Shown in pieces: positions 6,574 to 17,011 of a stretch of 32,049 bases of DNA. The stretch is taken from NCBI GenBank assembly GCA_947627205.1, contig CANQVE010000028.1, forward strand, positions 1 through 32,049. Reading direction: 5' to 3'. Under the pieces are notes generated by a model. It had not been told where the DNA came from, searched no databases, and worked only from the letters and a program-made list of their open reading frames with translations. How positions within the stretch are numbered: position 1 is the first letter of the stretch; each line of letters opens with the position of its first letter. The DNA is from an uncultured Clostridia bacterium (lineage in GTDB: Bacteria > Bacillota > Clostridia > Oscillospirales > Ruminococcaceae). The translations under genes were made by a program, and so were the position numbers.

Positions 6574-7950
6574 TCAATAGTATGTGTACTCATAATTGAA
6601 CGGATTTACTGCAACGCCGTTTACACGAACCTCAAAGTGCAGATGATAGCCCGTGCTCCAGCCCGTCGTGCCGACATTTCCGATAACGTCGCCCTGCTTT
6701 ACCTGCTGACCTTTTGTAACGTTTATCTTCTGACAATGAGCATACATTGTTGAGATACCGCCGCCGTGGTCGATTATTATGTAGTTTCCGTAACCGCCGC
6801 CGCAGCCGCAGCTGTATTGCTTTCCGTAATTATGGGGGCAGCCCGTGTATACCGTGATTACCGTTCCCGACTGTACGGCGCGAATTTCCGCTCCCGCAAT
6901 TGAGCTTGAAGAACCTACTATGTCAAGACCTCTGTGCTGACCGTTTCTCCAAGGATCATATCCGAACGGTGTGGAAATTCTCTTATATTTCGAGCTTACG
7001 GGCCAAATGAAACCGTCCGCCGAATAATTCGGCTGTCCGTTGTTTTTCTCCTGCTCAATTCTGATAAGCTCTTCGAGTTCCTTGTTGAGTTCGTCCATTT
7101 TCTTCATGGACTCTTTTTCGTCATACTGCAGAGCGCTGACCTTATTCATAAGCTCTTTGTTCTTCTGTGCAAGTTTCTGAAGATAGGCTTTCTGCTCTGC
7201 GGCGTAACTGTCAAGCTCGGCTTTGGAGCTTTTCAGAGCAGCCATGTCTTCTTCAAGTTTGGCTTTTTCTTCCGAAAGCTCGGATTTTTCCTGTTCCAGC
7301 CTGCTTATATCCTCTTTCAGGTCTTCTATCAGCTTTTCCTGGTCCTTTATATCTGCAAGGAGCTTTTTCATAAAGTTCAGGTTTTGCGTGCTTATATTCT
7401 CTATTACATCGGAATATACAAAATAATCATACCAATCGTCCGAGCCGCTGAGTATCGGGATAGTGTCCGAAACGTCGTTCATGTACATTGCTCTCGCAAG
7501 CTCTCCGAAGCGTTTGAGATTTTCCTTGTTCTTCGCTTCAAGCTCGGAAATATAAGCCTTTTTGTTTTCTATGTCGGTCTCTCTGTTTTGTACCTCTTGT
7601 TCAACGTTTTCGATCTCTATCTGTTTGTCGTCAATGCTTTGCTTTTGTGCAAGTATGAGTTCCCCGTATTTTTCAATTTCGAGAGTAACTCCGTCTATAT
7701 GCTCGTTTATGAGCTTTATAGAAGCCTTGTTCTCGTTTATATCCCCGTTAAGTCCGTCTATCTGCTTTTTGCGTGCTTCGTTTTCTTTCTTTATTTTGTC
7801 TATCTGCGCCTGCAAGTCGTCAATGCTCGTACTTCCCGAAGCGCTGTTTTCATTCAGAAAGGCCGCATTCGGCAAAGTCAGCGCCACGACGGCAGCGCAA
7901 AATGCCGAGCATATTTTTACGCCGAACGGCACATGCCTTTTATGTGACAT
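6574..7950 (-). CDS. Coiled-coil M23 murein hydrolase or activator (EnvC/PcsB-like), copy A
   Basis: The 458-residue product has an N-terminal signal peptide or membrane segment (about 10-30), a long coiled coil with a break (about 40-300) and a C-terminal LytM/M23 domain (about 312-458). Zinc-site residues are present: HRGLD (H339, D343) and HLHFEV (H436, H438), so it is probably an active metallo-endopeptidase on peptidoglycan cross-links. The break, RFGELARAMYMND then PILSGSDDWYDYFVYSDVI, resembles the region of PcsB/CwlO-type proteins that contacts FtsX, so control by FtsEX during division is a fair inference. An unusual Cys-rich insert (GCPHNYGKQYSCGCGGG) lies in the M23 domain. GGAGGGG precedes the ATG. 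It is a paralogue of the gene at 15151-16503. Confidence 0.92.
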   Translation of the reverse strand: MSHKRHVPFGVKICSAFCAAVVALTLPNAAFLNENSASGSTSIDDLQAQIDKIKKENEARKKQIDGLNGDINENKASIKLINEHIDGVTLEIEKYGELILAQKQSIDDKQIEIENVEQEVQNRETDIENKKAYISELEAKNKENLKRFGELARAMYMNDVSDTIPILSGSDDWYDYFVYSDVIENISTQNLNFMKKLLADIKDQEKLIEDLKEDISRLEQEKSELSEEKAKLEEDMAALKSSKAELDSYAAEQKAYLQKLAQKNKELMNKVSALQYDEKESMKKMDELNKELEELIRIEQEKNNGQPNYSADGFIWPVSSKYKRISTPFGYDPWRNGQHRGLDIVGSSSSIAGAEIRAVQSGTVITVYTGCPHNYGKQYSCGCGGGYGNYIIIDHGGGISTMYAHCQKINVTKGQQVKQGDVIGNVGTTGWSTGYHLHFEVRVNGVAVNPFNYEYTYY

Positions 7951-8011
7951 AAAATTTCCCCCTCCGTCACTAAATTGAGTAATGTTCTCCCAAAATACTC
8001 AATATATGTTT

Positions 8012-8040
8012 ATTATACAATATTCAACATAAAATGTCAA
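8012..8040 (-). promoter_or_regulatory. Consensus SigA promoter for the first M23 gene
   Basis: Minus-strand TTGACA (8040-8035) and TATAAT (8017-8012) are both perfect, with a 17-base spacer, about 62 bases upstream of the start. Confidence 0.9.
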
Positions 8041-8241
8041 GGTTTGTTTGTATGAAAAGTATATGAAATTTTTTCCCGCTAAAATTGCAAAACGAGCATA
8101 ACTTGCACCAAAATGAATTTTATATTTCACGGCTGGCATTCAAAAATAACGGGTTTTTGTGGAAGATGAATAAAATTTAAAAATTAAATTGTCGCAATGC
8201 ACAAAATCTCAAAGCAATTTTGAAAAAAATTAAAAAAATTC

Positions 8242-8270
8242 TTGCAAAATCAAGTATGGTGGTGTATAAT
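8242..8270 (+). promoter_or_regulatory. SigA-type promoter for gdhA
   Basis: TTGCAA (8242-8247) and TATAAT (8265-8270) are spaced by 17 bases, 63 bases upstream of the gdhA start codon. Confidence 0.85.
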
Positions 8271-8315
8271 TAAAAAGCGAGTTAATTTATTTAACAAGTC
8301 AATTTTTTATTTTAA

Positions 8316-9686
<1,371 letters not shown>

Positions 9687-9716
9687 AGATTGTCATTTAA
9701 ATCAGCTTCAAAAAGT

Positions 9717-9953
9717 TTAAAGCGGAGAGTTCAGGCTCTCCGCTTTTCTTGTCATCTTGTATTGTCTTTGGGTTTGCTTTTTTTTGTGCTGAACTGGCGT
9801 TATTGCATCGGAATTTTGCATATAGCGCTTTACATATTCTTTAAGAATATACTCTATCCGCTTGTTTTTACTTCTGCCCTCTTCGCGAGCGATTTCGATC
9901 AACATATCATTTAAGGTTTCGTCAATACGCAAATTAAAGAATACAGTACTCAT
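9717..9953 (-). CDS. Ribbon-helix-helix (Arc/CopG-like) regulator
   Basis: The 78-residue product starts MSTVFFNLRIDETLNDML, a typical DNA-contacting beta strand, followed by two helices (about 14-26 and 29-45, IAREEGRSKNKRIEYILKEYVKR), which fits a ribbon-helix-helix dimer. The tail (46-78) is basic and Gln-rich. GGAGGT precedes the ATG, so it is a real gene. The last nine codons lie inside the hairpin that terminates gdhA: the reverse complement of the hairpin reads KAESLNSPL plus stop. There is no toxin gene next to it, so an antitoxin role is not supported. It may regulate itself and the divergent lipoprotein gene through GTAC motifs at 9979-10020. Confidence 0.78.
   Translation of the reverse strand: MSTVFFNLRIDETLNDMLIEIAREEGRSKNKRIEYILKEYVKRYMQNSDAITPVQHKKKQTQRQYKMTRKAESLNSPL
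9720..9745 (+). terminator. Terminator of gdhA
   Basis: AAGCGGAGAG and CTCTCCGCTT form a perfect 10-bp stem with a 6-base loop, followed by TTCTT. It doubles as the 3' coding end of the convergent regulator gene. Confidence 0.9.
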
Positions 9954-9977
9954 TTCACACCACCTCCATGCTTAAAT

Positions 9978-10020
9978 AGTACACAAAATTGTACAATATT
10001 TCTAGCTTTATTTTAGTACT
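9978..10020. promoter_or_regulatory. GTAC-motif cluster, candidate regulator operator
   Basis: AGTACACAAAATTGTACAAT (9978-9997) contains two GTAC cores 12 bases apart, and a third AGTACT is at 10015-10020. It lies between the ribbon-helix-helix gene and the promoter of the divergent lipoprotein gene. Ribbon-helix-helix proteins often bind short palindromes upstream of their own gene. The operator role is inference. Confidence 0.4.
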
Positions 10021-10029
10021 ATTTTGGTA

Positions 10030-10058
10030 TTGACAGCAAAATATATTTGTGATAAAAT
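10030..10058 (+). promoter_or_regulatory. SigA-type promoter for the repeat-domain lipoprotein gene
   Basis: TTGACA (10030-10035) and TAAAAT (10053-10058) are spaced by 17 bases, 49 bases before the first start codon. Confidence 0.8.
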
Positions 10059-10107
10059 AATATTATCCTCAAAATAAAAAGTAATTATATACGAGGATAT
10101 ATTATTT

Positions 10108-11364
10108 ATGAAAGGGAAAAGTAAAATGAAAACAATGAAAAAGCTTATATCTCTGCTTTTAGCACTGGGTACGCTGATTGTGTGCTTGAGCTTTACGGGA
10201 TGTAACGCAACAGTCGATACCACCCAGACGCTTACCGTAAAATTCAAGGGCGTAAACGGCTATGGAACAGCAACATTAGAGGACGAATATGACTGGATAG
10301 ACGAAGTAAACAAGAGCGACGACGAATTAGAACTTCTTGCGAACGAAGTAAAAATGCGCGAAGCAGTTAAATATTCGCTCGACAAGACAGACCACCTCTC
10401 AAACGGCGATGAAGTTACGGTTACGATAACCACCAAAGAGGTCAAGGATCTTAACATGAACTTTAAGGACGGCGAAATTAAATTTACCGTTGAGGGACTT
10501 AAAGAAGCGGAAACATTCGACCCGTTTGAAGATTTGAACATAAGTTTTGAGGGATATGCGCCGAACGGCACTCTGAACATATCGGGCGGCGACGGCACTC
10601 TGACTTTTACTGCCGACAAAACAAAAGGTCTTAAAAACGGCGACACCATAACAATAACGGCAAAACCGTCTGTGGGCGATATGGAAAGATATATCGAAAC
10701 CTATAACAAGATTTATTCTCCCGAATCCAAAGAATATACCGTTGAAGGGCTTGCGGCATATGTGACAAAGCTTGATGAAATACCGGATGATGTTCTGAAC
10801 AAAATGAAAGCGCAGGCGGAGGACGCAATAAAGGCGACTGCCGCAAATAAATATACCGCTGATGGCTGTGTATTTAAGAGCGCGGATTTCCTGGGATATT
10901 ATTTCCTCAATGCAAAGGACGGCACTTCCACCAATCCCCGGAATGCAATCTACTGCGTTTATAAATGCACTCAGACGCTGAAGGGCGCTGCTCCCGGACC
11001 AAACAACACTGTTTTGCAGGATCAGGTACATGACGATGTTTATTATACATGGTATGCATTTACAAATGCCATGATACTGCCCGACGGCACCTGCTCAGTC
11101 GATATGTCAAGCGGCAGCCTTACCTCTGCTCAGACTAATGCGACAATAGGTTATCGCACGTTCGTAGGATACAACTATTATGTATTGTACGGCTATAAAG
11201 ATATTGACGCTATGGTAAATGATACTATTACCAAAAACGTTGACAAGTATACATACGAAAACACCGTCAAGGACACCGAACCGTCTGCTCCCGCAGATTC
11301 CGAGCCCGATTCTTCGGAGGATTCATCGGAGGCATCATCAGAAACTTCTTCATCGGCTGCATAA
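10108..11364 (+). CDS. Lipoprotein with two repeated beta domains
   Basis: The 418-residue product has a lipoprotein signal (K-rich start, hydrophobic 13-29, FTG|C32), so it should be anchored outside the membrane. Two related segments follow: LTVKFKGVNGYGTATLE with LSNGDEVTVTI at about 42-113, and LNISFEGYAPNGTLNIS with LKNGDTITITA at about 142-200. Each ends in a strand like FTVEGL or YTVEGL, so they look like duplicated beta-sandwich domains. A third domain (about 240-385) is Tyr-rich with two cysteines close together (YCVYKC), and the tail is Ser/Glu-rich. GAGG precedes the ATG at 10108; an ATG at 10126 with AAAGGG is as good. I do not recognise a characterised family, and no function can be assigned. 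Confidence 0.85.
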   Translation: MKGKSKMKTMKKLISLLLALGTLIVCLSFTGCNATVDTTQTLTVKFKGVNGYGTATLEDEYDWIDEVNKSDDELELLANEVKMREAVKYSLDKTDHLSNGDEVTVTITTKEVKDLNMNFKDGEIKFTVEGLKEAETFDPFEDLNISFEGYAPNGTLNISGGDGTLTFTADKTKGLKNGDTITITAKPSVGDMERYIETYNKIYSPESKEYTVEGLAAYVTKLDEIPDDVLNKMKAQAEDAIKATAANKYTADGCVFKSADFLGYYFLNAKDGTSTNPRNAIYCVYKCTQTLKGAAPGPNNTVLQDQVHDDVYYTWYAFTNAMILPDGTCSVDMSSGSLTSAQTNATIGYRTFVGYNYYVLYGYKDIDAMVNDTITKNVDKYTYENTVKDTEPSAPADSEPDSSEDSSEASSETSSSAA

Positions 11365-11392
11365 TCTAACAAGCAAAATTAGATAAACCCTG

Positions 11393-11426
11393 TCGGACTT
11401 AAACCGGATCATCGGTTTAAGTCCGA
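11393..11426 (+). terminator. Terminator of the lipoprotein gene
   Basis: TCGGACTTAAACCG and CGGTTTAAGTCCGA form a perfect 14-bp stem around GATCAT, followed by TTTGCTTTT. Confidence 0.9.
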
Positions 11427-11513
11427 TTTGCTTTTCAACAATCTGGTACGTTTATCGGTTTTTCTTTGAGTTAATGCCTTAAAATCATTTTTTCAGTTTA
11501 TGCCGAAAATATC

Positions 11514-11542
11514 TTGACAAAAAAATAAGAATTTGATATAAT
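11514..11542 (+). promoter_or_regulatory. Consensus SigA promoter for ilvB
   Basis: TTGACA (11514-11519) and TATAAT (11537-11542) are perfect with a 17-base spacer. The leader to the ilvB ATG is only about 58 bases, too short for a T-box, and I see no leader peptide or attenuator. Confidence 0.9.
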
Positions 11543-11606
11543 TAAAAGAACGTTAAAAATTGTTTTTTAAAGAAAAATATTCAAACAGAATTCTGGAGTG
11601 TGGACA

Positions 11607-13247
11607 ATGCAGAGAATGACCGTTGCGAAAGCAATGACTGAGTGTCTTAAAGCCGAGGGGATAACGGATATTTTCGGCTATCCCGGAGCGGCTATATGCC
11701 CGTTTTATGACGAGCTTTACAAATCGGGAATAAATCATATTCTGGTGCGCCACGAGGTGAACGCAGGTCACTCCGCGTCGGGCTATGCGAGAATAACGGG
11801 CAAGCCTGCGGTGTGCGTTGCAACAAGCGGACCGGGCGCGCTAAACCTTATAACCGCCATAGCTACGGCGTATATGGATTCAGTTCCGATGATAATTATC
11901 ACGGGGCAGGTAAACTCCGACCAGATAGGGCGCGATGTTTTTCAGGAAGCCGACATCACCGGCTCTGCCGAGCCTTTTGTAAAGCACAGTTACCTTTTGA
12001 AAAAACCCGAAGATACCGCAGAGGTGTTTAAAAAAGCGTTTTATATCGCAGGCACGGGCAGACGCGGTCCTGTGCTGATAGATGTTCCGTGTGATGTTCA
12101 GAAAGCGGAAATTGACTTTGAATATCCCGAAAGCGTGGATATAAGAAGCTACCGTCCGAGTTCCAAGGGAAACGGCTATCAGATAAAGCGCGCGGCGGTT
12201 ACTATTCTTGAAGCAAAAAAACCGCTGATAATCGCGGGAGGCGGACTGTTTTCGGGAAATGCCGCGGAGCTTATGAGAGAGCTTTCGGAAAAGCTCGACA
12301 TTCCCGTTATCTCGACGCTTATGGGGCTTGGAGCTATGCCTACGGACAACGAACGCTATTTCGGCATGCTCGGTATGCACGGCTGTGAGAGCGCAAAGTG
12401 CGCAGTGAACAACTGCGACACGCTTATTCTGCTCGGCGCAAGACTTAGCGACAGAACATCCGCTCCGATAATGCTTAAAAAAGGCCTTACTGTCATTCAT
12501 ATTGATATAGATCCTGCGGAGATAGGAAAAAGCGTTGCGGCTAATATACCTATAGTAGGCGATATAAGCATAGTTTTGGGACAGCTTCTTGAACAGCTGA
12601 ACAACACCGTTTCCGAAAATGCCGTTTTAAATCACGGCGAATGGAAAGCTATGCTTTCGCAGAGCCGTGTTGATAAAGGCATAAAGCAAGTGGAAAAGGG
12701 TTTTGTAAACCCGAAGTGGTTTATCCGCGAGCTTAACAACTATCTTCCTAACAGCTCCATAGTCGTTGCGGACGTAGGCGAAAATCAGTTCTGGACGGCG
12801 CTTAACATTGAGCTTAAAAACGGACGTTTTCTTACTTCGGGCGGAATGGGCACAATGGGCTATTCCCTGCCTGCGGCTATCGGAGCAAAGACAGCCGAGC
12901 CGAATGCCGAAGTTATCGCGGTATGCGGCGACGGATCTTTCCAGATGGAAATGCCCGAACTTGCGACCTGCGTTCAGCACAACATCGCGGTAAAGGTAAT
13001 AGTTATGAGAAACAAATATCTCGGAATGGTAAGAGAATTTCAGACCAACCATTACGGGAACAGACTCTATGCGGTTTCACTTGACGGAAGTCCGAGCTAC
13101 ACGAAAATCGCCGAGTCCTACGGCATAGAGAATATGCTCGTAGACAGCGAGGAGAGCGCAAAAGAGGGCATAAAGCGCCTTACGGAAAGCAAGAAGCCGT
13201 TTTTGCTCGAAGTTGCCGTTCCCGAAATGCTCGAAACCATACTTTAA
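11607..13247 (+). CDS. ilvB: Acetolactate synthase large (catalytic) subunit
   Basis: The 546-residue protein is a full-length acetohydroxyacid synthase catalytic subunit: thiamine diphosphate- and FAD-dependent condensation of pyruvate to acetolactate, or with 2-oxobutyrate for isoleucine. Seen are FGYPGAAICPFYDEL and the glutamate of RHEVNAGHSASGYAR that activates thiamine diphosphate, then SGPGALNLITAIA and GDVFQEADI-like GRDVFQEADITG. The thiamine diphosphate/Mg site GDGSF is at 441-445 with the MRNKYLGMVREFQ segment. I chose the ATG at 11607 because GGAG lies 8 bases before it; a GTG at 11598 is too close. First gene of ilvB-ilvN-ilvC, 12 bases before ilvN. A degradative AlsS is unlikely given ilvN and ilvC. 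Confidence 0.97.
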   Translation: MQRMTVAKAMTECLKAEGITDIFGYPGAAICPFYDELYKSGINHILVRHEVNAGHSASGYARITGKPAVCVATSGPGALNLITAIATAYMDSVPMIIITGQVNSDQIGRDVFQEADITGSAEPFVKHSYLLKKPEDTAEVFKKAFYIAGTGRRGPVLIDVPCDVQKAEIDFEYPESVDIRSYRPSSKGNGYQIKRAAVTILEAKKPLIIAGGGLFSGNAAELMRELSEKLDIPVISTLMGLGAMPTDNERYFGMLGMHGCESAKCAVNNCDTLILLGARLSDRTSAPIMLKKGLTVIHIDIDPAEIGKSVAANIPIVGDISIVLGQLLEQLNNTVSENAVLNHGEWKAMLSQSRVDKGIKQVEKGFVNPKWFIRELNNYLPNSSIVVADVGENQFWTALNIELKNGRFLTSGGMGTMGYSLPAAIGAKTAEPNAEVIAVCGDGSFQMEMPELATCVQHNIAVKVIVMRNKYLGMVREFQTNHYGNRLYAVSLDGSPSYTKIAESYGIENMLVDSEESAKEGIKRLTESKKPFLLEVAVPEMLETIL

Positions 13248-13259
13248 CGGAGGCAGAAC

Positions 13260-13757
13260 ATGAAGCATACTATTTCCGTTCTGGTCGAAAATCACGCGGG
13301 CGTTCTCGCGAGAGTTGCGGGACTTTTTGCCCGCAGAGGATTTAATATAGACAGTCTTGCCGTAGGAGTTACGGACGACGTAAACATTTCGAGAATAACT
13401 ATTGTTGCAGACGGCAGTGATTATACTCTCGAACAGATAGAAAAACAGCTCAACAAGCTCATTGACGTTATAAAAGTAAAGACGCTCGCGCCCGAAAATA
13501 TGGTGTCGAGGGAGCTTATACTGATAAAAGTCAGCTGTTCTCCGAAGCAGAGACCTGAAATAATAAGCATCTGCGAGCTTGCTCACGGAAAGATATCGGA
13601 TATTTCCGCAAATTCAATAACCATTGAGATATCCGACAGCACAAATGCACTGAACAATTTTGAAGAACTGCTGCGTCCCTACGGCATAAAAGAGATAGTC
13701 CGCACGGGAACTATTGCAATACAGAAAGGCGAAGCGGCTGTTTCTGTAAGAAACTGA
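13260..13757 (+). CDS. ilvN: Acetolactate synthase small (regulatory) subunit
   Basis: The 165-residue product has an N-terminal ACT domain (about 3-75: HTISVLVENHAGVLARVAGLFARRGFNIDSL split over beta-alpha-beta) and the C-terminal small-subunit domain (about 85-160). This subunit binds the catalytic subunit, raises activity and mediates valine feedback inhibition in characterised members. The ligand-site region NHAGVLARV is intact, so valine control is plausible. GGAGG lies 6 bases before the ATG, and the gene starts 12 bases after the ilvB stop. A 57-base gap leads to ilvC. The length is normal. Called ilvH in some genomes. Confidence 0.95.
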   Translation: MKHTISVLVENHAGVLARVAGLFARRGFNIDSLAVGVTDDVNISRITIVADGSDYTLEQIEKQLNKLIDVIKVKTLAPENMVSRELILIKVSCSPKQRPEIISICELAHGKISDISANSITIEISDSTNALNNFEELLRPYGIKEIVRTGTIAIQKGEAAVSVRN

Positions 13758-13799
13758 TATGTGTCAACAACGCTTAAAGGCGCTAAAATAATATTTTAA

Positions 13800-14834
<1,035 letters not shown>

Positions 14835-14861
14835 TAATATTTCACTGCACACATAATTTTA

Positions 14862-14892
14862 AACGCCGTCCGTTATCCCAACGGACGGCGTT
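14862..14892 (+). terminator. Probable terminator of the ilv operon
   Basis: AACGCCGTCCGTT and AACGGACGGCGTT form a perfect 13-bp GC-rich stem around ATCCC. The tail (GTTGG) lacks a T run, so it may act more as a 3' stabiliser or a weak terminator. Confidence 0.65.
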
Positions 14893-14897
14893 GTTGG

Positions 14898-15101
14898 CAG
14901 TGTACAGTATACAGTGTACAGTATTCAGTTATGGTGTCCGCTTCGCGGATAATATTAGATTGTTATCGAACTAAAACGTTTTGAAATATACCCATAAAGA
15001 TGGGCTTGTGTGCCTGTTTATTAAAATCAATTTAAATCTTATCCGCCGCAAGGCGGATACCTTTGCTGTACACTGTACACTATACACTGAATACTGTATA
15101 C
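14898..15101. repeat. REPIN/MITE-like inverted repeat element
   Basis: The ends are related in inverted orientation. Each has tandem CAGTGTACAGT units (14898-14929, and reverse complement in 15066-15101) next to a small hairpin: TCCGC-TTC-GCGGA at 14937-14949 and ATCCGCC-GCAA-GGCGGAT at 15041-15058. The arms flank an 86-base AT-rich centre with no reading frame. The layout of two inverted hairpin repeats resembles REPIN or non-autonomous transposon relics. No transposase is nearby. Confidence 0.6.
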
Positions 15102-15150
15102 ATGCGTTGTGCATTTTATACCGTGTACCGACATTGTAAACCGTATATTG

Positions 15151-16503
15151 TCAATAAACGTCGTGGTACGTATACTTCAGCGGATCAACTCTTACTCCGT
15201 TTTCGCGCACCTCAAAATGCAAATGCTCGCCCTGCGACCAACCCGTTGTTCCTACTATCGCAATAACATCGCTTTTTGACACCGTTTGTCCGACGCTTAC
15301 GAAAATTTTTCGGCAATGAGCGTAAAGCGTTGAGATCCCGCCGCCATGGTCGATTATTATATAATTTCCGAAACCGCCTCCGCAGCCGCAGCTGTAATTC
15401 TTCCCGTAATCATGCGGACAGCCCGTGTAAACTTTTATCACCTTTCCCGACTGAACGGCGTAAATGTTCCTGCTTGAAACCGAAACTCCCGTTCCGACAA
15501 TATCTATACCGCCGTGATTTCTTCCACCGAAAGCCGTATCCCAGCCGAAATATGTAGTAAGCCTATGAAATTCGGGATCAAGCGGCCATCTGAAATCACT
15601 GCTGTGGTCCTCGGTGCTTCCCTGTCCGTTTTGCTGTAACTTTCTTATCTCTTCCTGCAGTTGCCTGTCATATTCTTCTATCTCTTTATTCGTTTTGTCA
15701 ATATCGTAGTTTAGACCGTCTACTTTGTTCTTCAATTCATTGTTATCCGAAACTAAGCTGTAAAGATAATTCTTCTGCTCTGCGGCGTAGTCGTCGAGTC
15801 TTTTCCGCTCATCTTTAAGCTCGGACATCTCACTGTCGAGCTTCTCTTTTTGCTTCTGAAAGCTCTGCTTGTCCTGTTCAAGCTGTTGTTTTTCGCTTTC
15901 AAGGTCATTTATCATCTGCTCGCAGTTTTTTATCGACGCAGTGAGCCTTTTCATAAAACCAAGGCTCTGCTCGCTTATATTTTTAATTACGTCGGAATAG
16001 ACAAAATAATCATACCAATCGTCCGAACCGCTGAGTATAGGGACAGTGTCCGAAACATCATTCATATACATTGCTCTCGCAAGCTCGCCGAAACGTTTAA
16101 GATTTTCCTCGTTTCTTTCCTGAAGTTCGGATATCTCGGAATTTTTGCTCTCTATTTCAATTTCTTTATCTGCAATAGCTTTTTCTGCGGTTTCTATCTC
16201 GGCTTTTTTTGCGTCGATCTCCTCCTGCTTTGCGATAATAAGCTGACCGCTTTTGGTTATCTCGTCGTTTATACTGTCTATTTGTTCGTTTATAAGCTCG
16301 ATAAGTTTATCGTTATCGCTCATCTCGCTTTTATATTTCTCTATAAGCTGTTTTCTCTGTTCATTTTCTTTACGCTTAGCGTCTATCTGCGACTGAAGCC
16401 CCTCGACCGTAGCGCTGTCGGCTCTTGACAGCGGAACTATCGCAAGCACTGCCGTCAGAAAGACAGCGCACACTTTCTTTAAAAATGACGTTTTTCTCCC
16501 CAT
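15151..16503 (-). CDS. Coiled-coil M23 murein hydrolase or activator (EnvC/PcsB-like), copy B
   Basis: The 450-residue protein has the same layout as the gene at 6574-7950: signal segment (about 9-27), coiled coil (about 30-290) and M23 domain (about 300-450). Zinc ligands are kept: NHGGID (H330, D334) and HLHFEV (H427, H429). The coiled-coil break RFGELARAMYMND to DDWYDYFVYSDVI is nearly identical in both copies, as is the Cys-rich insert (GCPHDYGKNYSCGCGGG), while the rest of the coil has diverged. This suggests both dock on the same partner, by analogy FtsX. I chose the ATG at 16503 because GGGAGG lies 7 bases before it. No terminator was found after its stop. Confidence 0.92.
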   Translation of the reverse strand: MGRKTSFLKKVCAVFLTAVLAIVPLSRADSATVEGLQSQIDAKRKENEQRKQLIEKYKSEMSDNDKLIELINEQIDSINDEITKSGQLIIAKQEEIDAKKAEIETAEKAIADKEIEIESKNSEISELQERNEENLKRFGELARAMYMNDVSDTVPILSGSDDWYDYFVYSDVIKNISEQSLGFMKRLTASIKNCEQMINDLESEKQQLEQDKQSFQKQKEKLDSEMSELKDERKRLDDYAAEQKNYLYSLVSDNNELKNKVDGLNYDIDKTNKEIEEYDRQLQEEIRKLQQNGQGSTEDHSSDFRWPLDPEFHRLTTYFGWDTAFGGRNHGGIDIVGTGVSVSSRNIYAVQSGKVIKVYTGCPHDYGKNYSCGCGGGFGNYIIIDHGGGISTLYAHCRKIFVSVGQTVSKSDVIAIVGTTGWSQGEHLHFEVRENGVRVDPLKYTYHDVY

Positions 16504-16572
16504 AACTATCCTCCCCAAAACAAATAAGACAAAAACGTTCAGGCTTTTACAACCCGTACTTTCTTATGTTTA

Positions 16573-16601
16573 ATTATATCATTTTCGACAATAATTGTCA
16601 A
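16573..16601 (-). promoter_or_regulatory. Consensus SigA promoter for the second M23 gene
   Basis: Minus-strand TTGACA (16601-16596) and TATAAT (16578-16573) are perfect with a 17-base spacer, the same strength as the promoter of the paralogue. Confidence 0.9.
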
Positions 16602-16752
16602 GGAAAATATGAAGTTCTCTATAAGACTTAACGAACTTGTTTTCCCCTCTGGACTCCCCTTTCAAAAAACTTTCGTGCGCCGCTCGTTTTGTAGTTTAAA
16701 AATCAAACGTTGTTCGCCGCTCAAAACAGCTTCTAATCCCTTGCAAACACTC

Positions 16753-16861
16753 TTCAGACTGTATAGAAAGCCCCAGATGTTAGAAAGCGTGGCTACGGCT
16801 AGGCTTTGTGCCTGCCGTAGTCACGCTGACAACGCAGATGGGGCTTTATATACAGTCTGAA
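16753..16861. repeat. 109-bp imperfect palindrome with 13-bp identical ends
   Basis: The ends are TTCAGACTGTATA in inverted orientation, followed on both arms by AAAGCCCCA after one mismatch. Further in, AGCGTG and CTACGGC pair with CACGCT and GCCGTAG around a 13-base loop. The transcript of either strand would form a long hairpin. It could be a MITE relic, a terminator-like element or a structured RNA. No poly-T tail follows on the plus strand. Confidence 0.75.
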
Positions 16862-16939
16862 TTTTCGTCATTATTTCAAAATACCTACTGCTATAGTAGT
16901 TTGTTATTGTTTACAACCACCGAAAATAAAAAAATCCAC

Positions 16940-16968
16940 TTGATTTAATAGACTAAGTGTGTTAAAAT
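16940..16968 (+). promoter_or_regulatory. SigA-type promoter for the two-component genes
   Basis: TTGATT (16940-16945) and TAAAAT (16963-16968) are spaced by 17 bases, 43 bases before the response-regulator ATG. Confidence 0.7.
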
Positions 16969-17011
16969 AAACGCGTAAAGTGAAATAATTATCCCGAAAG
17001 GAGTGCCAAAT

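Larger units (their letters stand above)
14835..15150. other. Intergenic region with terminator and inverted repeat element
   Basis: This 316-base gap between ilvC and the convergent second M23 gene contains the ilvC hairpin (14862-14892) and the palindromic repeat element 14898-15101. The remaining 50 bases before the M23 stop hold no clear terminator. No gene is seen. Confidence 0.7.
16504..17011. other. Intergenic region with two promoters and a long palindrome
   Basis: This 508-base gap separates the second M23 gene from the pilus regulators. It holds the M23 promoter (16573-16601), a 109-base palindrome (16753-16861) and the response-regulator promoter (16940-16968). The stretch 16605-16750 has no feature I can name; it looks like decayed sequence, with no credible reading frame. 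Confidence 0.7.

Noticed and set aside
6934-7947. Long plus-strand reading frame opposite the first M23 gene
   Set aside because: It mirrors a coiled-coil gene whose codon bias keeps the antisense frame open; no ribosome site, and the product is hydrophobic noise.
8041-8241. Riboswitch or small RNA upstream of gdhA
   Set aside because: It lies upstream of the gdhA promoter, is very AT-rich and shows no stable stem.
9717-9953. Toxin-antitoxin antitoxin
   Set aside because: The fold fits, but no partner toxin gene is adjacent on either side.
11543-11606. T-box or leader-peptide attenuator before ilvB
   Set aside because: The leader is only about 58 bases, AT-rich, with no T-box sequence, terminator stem or branched-chain codon run.
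14898-15101. Possible CRISPR array in the GTGTACAGT repeats
   Set aside because: Units are short and contiguous without unique spacers, and no cas gene is present.
16609-16860. 83-codon plus-strand reading frame before the pilus regulators
   Set aside because: It runs into the 109-bp palindrome, has no ribosome site and resembles decayed sequence.
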